The position numbers were made by a program, and so were the translations under genes. 64,000 bases of DNA. It comes from Thuidium tamariscinum (lineage: Eukaryota > Streptophyta > Bryopsida > Hypnales > Thuidiaceae). Where the stretch lies: assembly GCA_947034885.2 (NCBI GenBank), contig OX344755.2:27969052-28033051 (forward strand), given 5' to 3'. Below, piece by piece: positions 26,473-38,548 of the stretch. The notes beneath the pieces are model-generated. The model was given only the letters and a program-made list of their open reading frames with translations. It did not search any database and was not told where the DNA came from. How positions within the stretch are numbered: position 1 is the first letter of the stretch; each line of letters begins with the position of its first letter.

Positions 26473-28225
26473 CGAGAGTAACTCCGTAGGCTCTTGAATG
26501 GTGTGCATTTTTGAAATTAATCGCATTGAATTTCACAGCATATTTTTCGTAGTAATTCTATAGAACTGGGTTAGATATTACAATGTGATCACGTTGAATT
26601 TGTCTTGCAACTGAGAAGTTTACGCGTCTTGATATCAACTAAACACCTCGGAGATTTCCTCGGCCACGAGAGTAACTCCGTAGGCTCTTGAATGGTGTGC
26701 ATTTTTGAATTTTAATCGCATTGAATTTCACAGCATATTTTTTGTAGTAATTCTATAGAACTGGATTAGATATTACAATGTGATCACGTTGAATTTGTCT
26801 TGCAACTGAGAAGTTTGCGCGTCTTGATGTCAACTAAACAACGACGAGATTTCCTCGGCCAAGAGAATAACCCCGTAGGCTCTTGAATGGTGTGCATTTT
26901 TGAATTTTAATGGCATTGAATTTCACAGCATATTTTTCGTAGTAATTCTATAGAACTGGATTAGATATTACAATGTGATCACGTTGAATTTGTCTTGCAA
27001 CTGAGAAGTTTGCGCGTCTTGATATCAACTAAACAACGAGGAGATTTCCCCGGCCAAGAGACCAACTCCGTAGGCTCTTGAATGGTGTGCATTTTTGAAT
27101 TTTAATCGCATTGAATTTCACAGCATATTTTTTGTAGTAATTCTATAGAACTGGATTAGATATTACAATGTGATCACGTTGAATTTGTCTTGCAACTAAG
27201 AAGTTTGCGCGTCTCGATATCAACTAAACAACGAGGAGATTTCCCCGGCCAAGAGACCAACTCCGTAGGCTCTTGAATGGTGTGCATTTTTGAATTTTAA
27301 TCGCATTGAATTTCACAGCATATTTTTTGTAGTAATTCTATAGAACTGGATTAGATATTACAATGTGATCACGTTGAATTTGTCTTGCAACTAAGAAGTT
27401 TGCGCGTCTCGATATCAACTAAACAACGAGGAGATTTCCCCGGCCAAGAGACCAACTCCGTAGGCTCTTGAATGGTGTGCATTTTTGAATTTTAATCGCA
27501 TTGAATTTCACAGCATATTTTTTGTAGTAATTCTATAGAACTGGATTAGATATTACAATGTGATCACGTTGAATTTGTCTTGCAACTGAGAAGTTTACGC
27601 GTCTTGATATCAACTAAACAACGAGGAGATTTCCTCGGCCAGGAGAGTAACTCCGTAGGCTCTTGAATGGTGTGCATTTTTGAATTTTAATGGCATTGAA
27701 TTTCACAGCATATTTTTTGTAGTAATTCTATAGAACTGGATTAGATATTACAATGTGATCACGTTGAATTTGTCTTGCAACTGAGAAGTTTGGGCGTCTT
27801 GATATCAACTAAACACCTCGGAGATTTCCTCGGCCACGAGAGTAACTCCGTAGGCTCTTGAATGGTGTGCATTTTTGAATTTAATCGCATTGAATTTCAC
27901 AGCATATTTTTTGTAGTAATTCTATAGAACTGGATTAGATATTACAATGTGATCACGTTGAATTTGTCTTGCAACTGAGAAGTTTACGCGTCTTGATATC
28001 AACTAAACAACGAGGAGATTTCCCCAGCCAAGGGACCAACTCCGTAGGCTCTTGAATGGTGTACATTTTTGAATTTTAATCGCATTGAATTTCACAACAT
28101 ATTTTTTGTAGTAATTCTATAGAACTGGATTAGATATTACAATGTGATCACGTTGAATTTGTCTTGCAACTGAGAAGTTTGCGCGTCTTGATATCAACTA
28201 AACACCTCGGAGATTTCCTCGGCCA
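26473..28225 (+). repeat. 9-monomer HOR D, copy 2 (1,753 bp)
   Basis: R (26473), T (26667), 26862, O (27057), O (27252), 27447, V (27642), 27837 and U (28031) repeat copy 1. By reading I noticed one difference, ACGCG at 27447 where 25694 has GCGCG. This is the closest pair of HOR copies in the left half and marks a very recent duplication. Confidence 0.93.
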
Positions 28226-31200
28226 AGAGAGTAACTCCGTAGGCTCTTGAATGGTGTGCATTTTTGAATTTAATCGCATTGAATTTCACAGCATATTTTT
28301 TGTAGTAATTCTATAGAACTGGATTAGATATTACAATGTGATCACGTTGAATTTGTCTTGCAACTGAGAAGTTTGCGCGTCTTGATATCAACTAAACAAC
28401 GAGGAGATTTCCTCGGCCACGAGAGTAACTCCGTAGGCTCTTGAATGGTGTGCATTTTTGAATTTTAATCGCATTGAATTTCACAGCATATTTTTCGTAG
28501 TAATTCTATAGAACTGGATTAGATATTACAATGTGATCACGTTGAATTTGTCTTGCAACTGAGAAGTTTGCGCGTCTTGATATCAACTAAACAACGAGGA
28601 GATTTCCCCGGCCAAGGGACCAACTCCGTAGGCTCTTGAATGGTGTGCATTTTTGAATTTTAATCGCATTGAATTTCACAGCATATTTTTTGTAGTAATT
28701 CTATAGAACTGGATTAGATATTACAATGTGATCACGTTGAATTTGTCTTGCAACTGAGAAGTTTGGGCGTCTTGATATCAACTAAACACCTCGGAGATTT
28801 CCTCGGCCACGAGAGTAACTCCGTAGGCTCTTGAATGGTGTGCATTTTTGAATTTAATCGCATTGAATTTCACAGCATATTTTTTGTAGTAATTCTATAG
28901 AACTGGATTAGATATTACAATGTGATCACGTTGAATTTGTCTTGCAACTGAGAAGTTTGCGCGTCTTGATATCAACTAAACACCTCGGAGATTTCCTCGG
29001 CCACGAGAGTAACTCCGTAGGCTCTTGAATGGTGTGCATTTTTGAAATTAATCGCATTGAATTTCACAGCATATTTTTCGTAGTAATTCTATAGAACTGG
29101 GTTAGATATTACAATGTGATCACGTTGAATTTGTCTTGCAACTGAGAAGTTTACGCGTCTTGATATCAACTAAACACCTCGGAGATTTCCTCGGCCACGA
29201 GAGTAACTCCGTAGGCTCTTGAATGGTGTGCATTTTTGAATTTTAATCGCATTGAATTTCACAGCATATTTTTTGTAGTAATTCTATAGAACTGGATTAG
29301 ATATTACAATGTGATCACGTTGAATTTGTCTTGCAACTGAGAAGTTTGCGCGTCTTGATGTCAACTAAACAACGACGAGATTTCCTCGGCCAAGAGAATA
29401 ACCCCGTAGGCTCTTGAATGGTGTGCATTTTTGAATTTAATCGCATTGAATTTCACAGCATATTTTTTGTAGTAATTCTATAGAACTGGATTATATATTA
29501 CAATGTGATCACGTTGAATTTGTCTTGCAACTGAGAAGTTTGCGCGTCTTGATATCAACTAAACACCTCGGAGATTTCCTCGGCCACGAGAGTAACTCCG
29601 TAGGCTCTTGAATGGTGTGCATTTTTGAATTTTAATCGCATTGAATTTCACAGCATATTTTTTGTAGTAATTCTATAGAACTGAATTAGATATTACAATG
29701 TGATCACGTTGAATTTGTCTTGCAACTGAGAAGTTTGCGCGTCTTGATGTCAACTAAACAACGACGAGATTTCCTCGGCCAAGAGAATAACCCCGTAGGC
29801 TCTTGAATGGTGTGCATTTTTGAATTTTAATCGCATTGAATTTCACAGCATATTTTTTGTAGTAATTCTATAGAACTGGATTAGATATTACAATGTGATC
29901 ACGTTGAATTTGTCTTGCAACTGAGAAGTTTGCGCGTCTTGATATCAACTAAACAACGAGGAGATTTCCTCGGCCACGAGAGTAACTCCGTAGGCTCTTG
30001 AATGGTGTGCATTTTTGAATTTTAATGACATTGAATTTCACAGCATATTTTTTGTAGTAATTCTATAGAACTGGATTAGATATTACAATGTGATCACGTT
30101 GAATTTGTCTTGCAACTGAGAAGTTTGCGCGTCTTGATATCAACTAAACACCTAGGAGATTTCCTCGGCCAGGAGAATAACTCCGTCGGCTCTTGAATGG
30201 TGTGCATTTTTGAATTTTAATCGCATTGAATTTCACAGCATATTTTTCGTAGTAATTCTATAGAACTGGATTAGATATTACAATGTGATCACGTTGAATT
30301 TGTCTTGCAACTGAGAAGTTTGCGCGTCTTGATGTCAACTAAACAACGACGAGATTTCCTCGGCCAAGAGAATAACCCCGTAGGCTCTTGAATGGTGTGC
30401 ATTTTTGAATTTTAATCGCATTGAATTTCACAGCATATTTTTTGTAGTAATTCTATAGAACTGGATTAGATATTACAATGTGATCACGTTGAATTTGTCT
30501 TGCAACTGAGAAGTTTGCGCGTCTTGATATCAACTAAACACCTCGGAGATTTCCTCGGCCACGAGAGTAACTCCGTAGGCTCTTGAATGGTGTGCATTTT
30601 TGAAATTAATCGCATTGAATTTCACAGCATATTTTTCGTAGTAATTCTATAGAACTGGGTTAGATATTACAATGTGATCACGTTGAATTTGTCTTGCAAC
30701 TGAGAAGTTTACGCGTCTTGATATCAACTAAACACCTCGGAGATTTCCTCGGCCACGAGAGTAACTCCGTAGGCTCTTGAATGGTGTGCATTTTTGAATT
30801 TTAATCGCATTGAATTTCACAGCATATTTTTTGTAGTAATTCTATAGAACTGGATTAGATATTACAATGTGATCACGTTGAATTTGTCTTGCAACTGAGA
30901 AGTTTGCGCGTCTTGATGTCAACTAAACAACGACGAGATTTCCTCGGCCAAGAGAATAACCCCGTAGGCTCTTGAATGGTGTGCATTTTTGAATTTAATC
31001 GCATTGAATTTCACAGCATATTTTTTGTAGTAATTCTATAGAACTGGATTAGATATTACAATGTGATCACGTTGAATTTGTCTTGCAACTGAGAAGTTTG
31101 CGCGTCTTGATATCAACTAAACACCTCGGAGATTTCCTCGGCCACGAGAGTAACTCCGTAGGCTCTTGAATGGTGTGCATTTTTGAATTTTAATCGCATT

Positions 31201-32507
31201 GAATTTCACAGCATATTTTTTGTAGTAATTCTATAGAACTGAATTAGATATTACAATGTGATCACGTTGAATTTGTATTGCAACTGAGAAGTTTGCGCGT
31301 CTTGATATCAACTAAACACCTCGGAGATTTCCTCGGCCACGAGAGTAACTCCGTAGGCTCTTGAATGGTGTGCATTTTTGAATTTTAATGACATTGAATT
31401 TCACAGCATATTTTTTGTAGTAATTCTATAGAACTGGATTAGATATTACAATGTGATCACGTTGAATTTGTCTTGCAACTGAGAAGTTTGCGCGTCTTGA
31501 TATCAACTAAACACCTAGGAGATTTCCTCGGCCAGGAGAATAACTCCGTAGGCTCTTGAATGGTGTGCATTTTTGAATTTTAATCGCATTGAATTTCACA
31601 GCATATTTTTCGTAGTAATTCTATAGAACTGGATTAGATATTACAATGTGATCACGTTGAATTTGTCTTGCAACTGAGAAGTTTGCGCGTCTTGATGTCA
31701 ACTAAACACCTAGGAGATTTCCTCGGCCACGAGAGTAACTCCGTAGGCTCTTGAATGGTGTGCATTTTTGAATTTAATCGCATTGAATTTCACAGCATAT
31801 TTTTTGTAGTAACTCTATAGAACTGGATTAGATATTACAATGTGATCACGTTGAATTTGTCTTGCAACTGAGAAGTTTACGCGTCTTGATATCAACTAAA
31901 CAACGAGGAGATTTCCCCGGCCACGAGAGTAACTCCGTAGGCTCTTGAATGGTGTGCATTTTTGAATTTAATCGCATTGAATTTCACAGCATATTTTTTG
32001 TAGTAATTCTATAGAACTGGATTAGATATTACAATGTGATCACGTTGAATTTGTCTTGCAACTGAGAAGTTTACGCGTCTTGATATCAACTAAACAACGA
32101 GGAGATTTCCCCGGCCAAGAGACCAACTCCGTAGGCTCTTGAATGGTGTGCATTTTCGAATTCTAATCGCATTGAATTTCACAGCATATTTTTCGTAGTA
32201 ATTCTATAGAACTGGATTAGATATTACAATGTGATCACGTTGAATTTGTCTTGCAACTGAGAAGTTTACGCGTCTTGATATCAACTAAACAACGAGGAGA
32301 TTTCCCCGGCCAAGAGACCAACTCCGTAGGCTCTTGAATGGTGTGCATTTTTGAATTTTAATGGCATTGAATTTCACAGCATATTTTTTGTAGTAATTCT
32401 ATAGAACTGGATTAGATATTACAATGTGATCACGTTGAATTTGTCTTGCAACTGAGAAGTTTGCGCGTCTTGATGTCAACTAAACAACGACGAGATTTCC
32501 TCGGCCA
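28226..32507 (+). repeat. Mosaic block with two R-led segments
   Basis: Monomers start at 28226, 28420, 28615 (V), 28810, 29004 (R), 29198 (T), 29393, 29587 (CTGAATTAG with a T tail), 29782, 29977 (W), 30172 (T), 30367, 30562 (R), 30756 (T), 30951, 31145 (S), 31340 (W), 31535, 31730 (X), 31924, 32118 and 32313 (T). The R-to-R distance is 1,558 bp, eight monomers. The second segment is the R-T-S-W-X cassette, but the P position is taken by a chimeric monomer at 31535. The monomer at 32118 carries the TTCGAATTCTAATCG marker otherwise seen only in HOR B. Confidence 0.83.
31535..31729 (+). repeat. Chimeric monomer in the P slot
   Basis: This unit has a GGAGAATAAC head, a TTTTTCGTAG run and TTGATGTCAA, like the T monomer at 30172. 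Its tail, however, is ACCTAGG followed by a CGAGAG head, not the AACGACGAG and ACCCCG pairing that follows essentially every other full T. It sits exactly where the P monomer occurs in the other cassettes (between W and X). Recombination or gene conversion with a breakpoint in the last 30 bp of the unit explains it. Confidence 0.8.
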
Positions 32508-35432
32508 AGAGAATAACCCCGTAGGCTCTTGAATGGTGTGCATTTTTGAATTTTAATGGCATTGAATTTCACAGCATATTTTTTGTAGTAATTCTATAGA
32601 ACTGGATTAGATATTACAATGTGATCACGTTGAATTTGTCTTGCAACTAAGAAGTTTGCGCGTCTCGATATCAACTAAACAACGAGGAGATTTCCCCGGC
32701 CAAGAGACCAACTCCGTAGGCTCTTGAATGGTGTGCATTTTTGAATTTTAATCGCATTGAATTTCACAGCATATTTTTTGTAGTAATTCTATAGAACTGG
32801 ATTAGATATTACAATGTGATCACGTTGAATTTGTCTTGCAACTAAGAAGTTTGCGCGTCTCGATATCAACTAAACAACGAGGAGATTTCCCCGGCCAAGA
32901 GACCAACTCCGTAGGCTCTTGAATGGTGTGCATTTTTGAATTTTAATGGCATTGAATTTCACAGCATATTTTTTGTAGTAATTCTATAGAACTGGATTAG
33001 ATATTACAATGTGATCACGTTGAATTTGTATTGCAACTGGGAAGTTTGCGCGTCTCGATATCAACTAAACAACGAGGAGATTTCCCCGGCCAAGAGACCA
33101 ACTCCGTAGGCTCTTGAATGGTGTGCATTTTTGAATTTTAATCGCATTGAATTTCACAGCATATTTTTTGTAGTAATTCTATAGAACTGGATTAGATATT
33201 ACAATGTGATCACGTTGAATTTGTCTTGCAACTAAGAAGTTTGCGCGTCTCGATATCAACTAAACAACGAGGAGATTTCCCCGGCCAAGAGACCAACTCC
33301 GTAGGCTCTTGAATGGTGTGCATTTTTGAATTTTAATCGCATTGAATTTCACAGCATATTTTTTGTAGTAATTCTATAGAACTGGATTAGATATTACAAT
33401 GTGATCACGTTGAATTTGTCTTGCAACTAAGAAGTTTGCGCGTCTCGATATCAACTAAACAACGAGGAGATTTCCCCGGCCAAGAGACCAACTCCGTAGG
33501 CTCTTGAATGGTGTGCATTTTTGAATTTTAATCGCATTGAATTTCACAGCATATTTTTTGTAGTAATTCTATAGAACTGGATTAGATATTACAATGTGAT
33601 CACGTTGAATTTGTCTTGCAACTGAGAAGTTTACGCGTCTTGATATCAACTAAACAACGAGGAGATTTCCTCGGCCAGGAGAGTAACTCCGTAGGCTCTT
33701 GAATGGTGTGCATTTTTGAATTTTAATGGCATTGAATTTCACAGCATATTTTTTGTAGTAATTCTATAGAACTGGATTAGATATTACAATGTGATCACGT
33801 TGAATTTGTCTTGCAACTGAGAAGTTTGCGCGTCTTGATATCAACTAAACACCTAGGAGATTTCCTCGGCCAGGAGAATAACTCCGTCGGCTCTTGAATG
33901 GTGTGCATTTTTGAATTTTAATCGCATTGAATTTCACAGCATATTTTTCGTAGTAATTCTATAGAACTGGATTAGATATTACAATGTGATCACGTTGAAT
34001 TTGTCTTGCAACTGAGAAGTTTGCGCGTCTTGATGTCAACTAAACAACGACGAGATTTCCTCGGCCAAGAGAATAACCCCGTAGGCTCTTGAATGGTGTG
34101 CATTTTTGAATTTTAATGGCATTGAATTTCACAGCATATTTTTTGTAGTAATTCTATAGAACTGGATTAGATATTACAATGTGATCACGTTGAATTTGTC
34201 TTGCAACTGAGAAGTTTGCGCGTCTTGATATCAACTAAACACCTCGGAGATTTCCTCGGCCACGAGAGTAACTCCGTAGGCTCTTGAATGGTGTGCATTT
34301 TTGAATTTTAATGACATTGAATTTCACAGCATATTTTTTGTAGTAATTCTATAGAACTGGATTAGATATTACAATGTGATCACGTTGAATTTGTCTTGCA
34401 ACTAAGAAGTTTGCGCGTCTCGATATCAACTAAACAACGAGGAGATTTCCCCGGCCAAGAGACCAACTCCGTAGGCTCTTGAATGGTGTGCATTTTTGAA
34501 TTTTAATCGCATTGAATTTCACAGCATATTTTTCGTAGTAATTCTATAGAACTGGATTAGATATTACAATGTGATCACGTTGAATTTGTCTTGCAACTAA
34601 GAAGTTTGCGCGTCTCGATATCAACTAAACAACGAGGAGATTTCCCCGGCCAAGAGACCAACTCCGTCGGCTCTTGAATGGTGTGCATTTTTGAATTTTA
34701 ATCGCATTGAATTTCACAGCATATTTTTTGTAGTAATTCTATAGAACTGGATTAGATATTACAATGTGATCACGTTGAATTTGTCTTGCAACTGAGAAGT
34801 TTACGCGTCTTGATATCAACTAAACAACGAGGAGATTTCCCCGGCCAAGGGACCAACTCCGTCGGCTCTTGAATGGTGTGCATTTTTGAATTTTAATCGC
34901 ATTGAATTTCACAACATATTTTTTGTAGTAATTCTATAGAACTGGATTAGATATTACAATGTGATCACGTTGAATTTGTCTTGCAACTGAGAAGTTTGCG
35001 CGTCTTGATATCAACTAAACACCTAGGAGATTTCCTCGGCCAGGAGAATAACTCCGTCGGCTCTTGAATGGTGTGCATTTTTGAATTTTAATCGCATTGA
35101 ATTTCACAGCATATTTTTCGTAGTAATTCTATAGAACTGGATTAGATATTACAATGTGATCACGTTGAATTTGTCTTGCAACTGAGAAGTTTGCGCGTCT
35201 TGATGTCAACTAAACAACGACGAGATTTCCTCGGCCAAGAGAATAACCCCGTAGGCTCTTGAATGGTGTGCATTTTTGAATTTTAATCGCATTGAATTTC
35301 ACAGCATATTTTTTGTAGTAATTCTATAGAACTGGATTAGATATTACAATGTGATCACGTTGAATTTGTCTTGCAACTGAGAAGTTTGCGCGTCTTGATA
35401 TCAACTAAACACCTCGGAGATTTCCTCGGCCA
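32508..35432 (+). repeat. O-rich mosaic block, fifteen monomers
   Basis: Monomers start at 32508, 32703, 32898, 33093, 33288, 33483, 33678, 33873 (T), 34068, 34263 (W front, O tail), 34458, 34653, 34848, 35043 (T) and 35238. AGAGACC-headed units with AACTAAG and TCTCGATATC dominate, indicating single-monomer amplification. The 32898 unit has a private AACTGGGAAG. Every monomer from 32118 to 35432 is 195 bp, one of the longest stretches without a 194-bp unit. Confidence 0.83.
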
Positions 35433-38400
35433 CGAGAATAACTCCGTAGGCTCTTGAATGGTGTGCATTTTTGAAATTAATCGCATTGAATTTCACAGCA
35501 TATTTTTCGTAGTAATTCTATAGAACTGGGTTAGATATTACAATGTGATCACGTTGAATTTGTCTTGCAACTGAGAAGTTTACGCGTCTTGATATCAACT
35601 AAACACCTCGGAGATTTCCTCGGCCACGAGAGTAACTCCGTAGGCTCTTGAATGGTGTGCATTTTTGAATTTTAATCGCATTGAATTTCACAGCATATTT
35701 TTTGTAGTAATTCTATAGAACTGGATTAGATATTACAATGTGATCACGTTGAATTTGTCTTGCAACTGAGAAGTTTGCGCGTCTTGATGTCAACTAAACA
35801 ACGACGAGATTTCCTCGGCCAAGAGAATAACCCCGTAGGCTCTTGAATGGTGTGCATTTTTGAATTTAATCGCATTGAATTTCACAGCATATTTTTTGTA
35901 GTAATTCTATAGAACTGGATTAGATATTACAATGTGATCACGTTGAATTTGTCTTGCAACTGAGAAGTTTGCGCGTCTTGATATCAACTAAACACCTCGG
36001 AGATTTCCTCGGCCACGAGAGTAACTCCGTAGGCTCTTGAATGGTGTGCATTTTTGAATTTTAATCGCATTGAATTTCACAGCATATTTTTTGTAGTAAT
36101 TCTATAGAACTGAATTAGATATTACAATGTGATCACGTTGAATTTGTATTGCAACTGAGAAGTTTGCGCGTCTTGATATCAACTAAACACCTCGGAGATT
36201 TCCTCGGCCACGAGAGTAACTCCGTAGGCTCTTGAATGGTGTGCATTTTTGAATTTTAATGACATTGAATTTCACAGCATATTTTTTGTAGTAATTCTAT
36301 AGAACTGGATTAGATATTACAATGTGATCACGTTGAATTTGTCTTGCAACTGAGAAGTTTGCGCGTCTTGATATCAACTAAACACCTAGGAGATTTCCTC
36401 GGCCAGGAGAATAACTCCGTCGGCTCTTGAATGGTGTGCATTTTTGAATTTTAATCGCATTCAATTTTACAGCATATTTATTGTAGTAGTTCTATAGAAC
36501 TGGATTAGATATTACAATGTGATCACGTTGAATTTGTATTGCAACTGAGAAGTTTGCGCGTCTTGATATCAACTAAACACCTCGGAGATTTCCTCGGCCA
36601 CGAGAGTAACTCCGTAGGCTCTTGAATGGTGTGCATTTTTGAATTTAATCGCATTGAATTTCACAGCATATTTTTTGTAGTAACTCTATAGAACTGGATT
36701 AGATATTACAATGTGATCACGTTGAATTTGTCTTGCAACTGAGAAGTTTACGCGTCTTGATATCAACTAAACAACGAGGAGATTTCCCCAGCCAAGGGAC
36801 CAACTCCGTAGGCTCTTGAATGGTGTGCATTTTTGGATTTAATCGCTTTGAATTTCACAGCATATTTTTCGTAGTAATTCTATAGAACTGGATTAGATAT
36901 TACAATGTGATCACGTTGAATTTGTCTTGCAACTGAGAAGTTTACGCGTCTTGATATCAACTAAACAACGAGGAGATTTCCCCGGCCAAGAGACCAACTC
37001 CGTAGGCTCTTGAATGGTGTGCATTTTTGAATTTTAATCGCATTGAATTTCACAGCATATTTTTTGTAGTAATTCTATAGAACTGGATTAGATATTACAA
37101 TGTGATCACGTTGAATTTGTCTTGCAACTGAGAAGTTTGCGCGTCTTGATGTCAACTAAACAACGACGAGATTTCCTCGGCCAAGAGAATAACCCCGTAG
37201 GCTCTTGAATGGTGTGCATTTTTGAATTTTAATGGCATTGAATTTCACAGCATATTTTTCGTAGTAATTCTATAGAACTGGATTAGATATTACAATGTGA
37301 TCACGTTGAATTTGTCTTGCAACTAAGAAGTTTGCGCGTCTCGATATCAACTAAACAACGAGGAGATTTCCCCGGCCAAGAGACCAACTCCGTAGGCTCT
37401 TGAATGGTGTGCATTTTTGAATTTTAATCGCATTGAATTTCACAGCATATTTTTTGTAGTAATTCTATAGAACTGGATTAGATATTACAATGTGATCACG
37501 TTGAATTTGTCTTGCAACTAAGAAGTTTGCGCGTCTCGATATCAACTAAACAACGAGGAGATTTCCCCGGCCAAGAGACCAACTCCGTAGGCTCTTGAAT
37601 GGTGTGCATTTTTGAATTTTAATCGCATTGAATTTCACAGCATATTTTTTGTAGTAATTCTATAGAACTGGATTAGATATTACAATGTGATCACGTTGAA
37701 TTTGTCTTGCAACTGAGAAGTTTACGCGTCTTGATATCAACTAAACAACGAGGAGATTTCCTCGGCCAGGAGAGTAACTCCGTAGGCTCTTGAATGGTGT
37801 GCATTTTTGAATTTTAATGGCATTGAATTTCACAGCATATTTTTTGTAGTAATTCTATAGAACTGGATTAGATATTACAATGTGATCACGTTGAATTTGT
37901 CTTGCAACTGAGAAGTTTGCGCGTCTTGATATCAACTAAACACCTAGGAGATTTCCTCGGCCAGGAGAATAACTCCGTCGGCTCTTGAATGGTGTGCATT
38001 TTTGAATTTTAATCGCATTGAATTTCACAGCATATTTTTCGTAGTAATTCTATAGAACTGGATTAGATATTACAATGTGATCACGTTGAATTTGTCTTGC
38101 AACTAAGAAGTTTGCGCGTCTTGATATCAACTAAACAACGAGGAGATTTCCCCGGCCAAGGGACCAACTCCGTAGGCTCTTGAATGGTGTGCATTTTTGA
38201 ATTTTAATCGCATTGAATTTCACAGCATATTTTTCGTAGTAATTCTATAGAACTGGATTAGATATTACAATGTGATCACGTTGAATTTGTCTTGCAACTG
38301 AGAAGTTTGCGCGTCTTGATGTCAACTAAACAACGACGAGATTTCCTCGGCCAAGAGAATAACCCCGTAGGCTCTTGAATGGTGTGCATTTTTGAATTTT

Positions 38401-38548
38401 AATCGCATTGAATTTCACAGCATATTTTTTGTAGTAATTCTATAGAACTGGATTAGATATTACAATGTGATCACGTTGAATTTGTCTTGCAACTGAGAAG
38501 TTTGCGCGTCTTGATATCAACTAAACACCTCGGAGATTTCCTCGGCCA
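35433..38548 (+). repeat. 16-monomer HOR E, copy 1 (3,116 bp)
   Basis: The order is R (35433), T (35627), 35822, S (36016), W (36211), P (36406), X (36601), Q (36795), T (36989), 37184, O (37379), 37574, 37769, 37964, T (38159) and 38354. The first seven monomers are the 1,362-bp cassette also found at 20631. The R head here reads CGAGAATAAC in place of CGAGAGTAAC, a private mark shared with the next copy. Confidence 0.93.
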
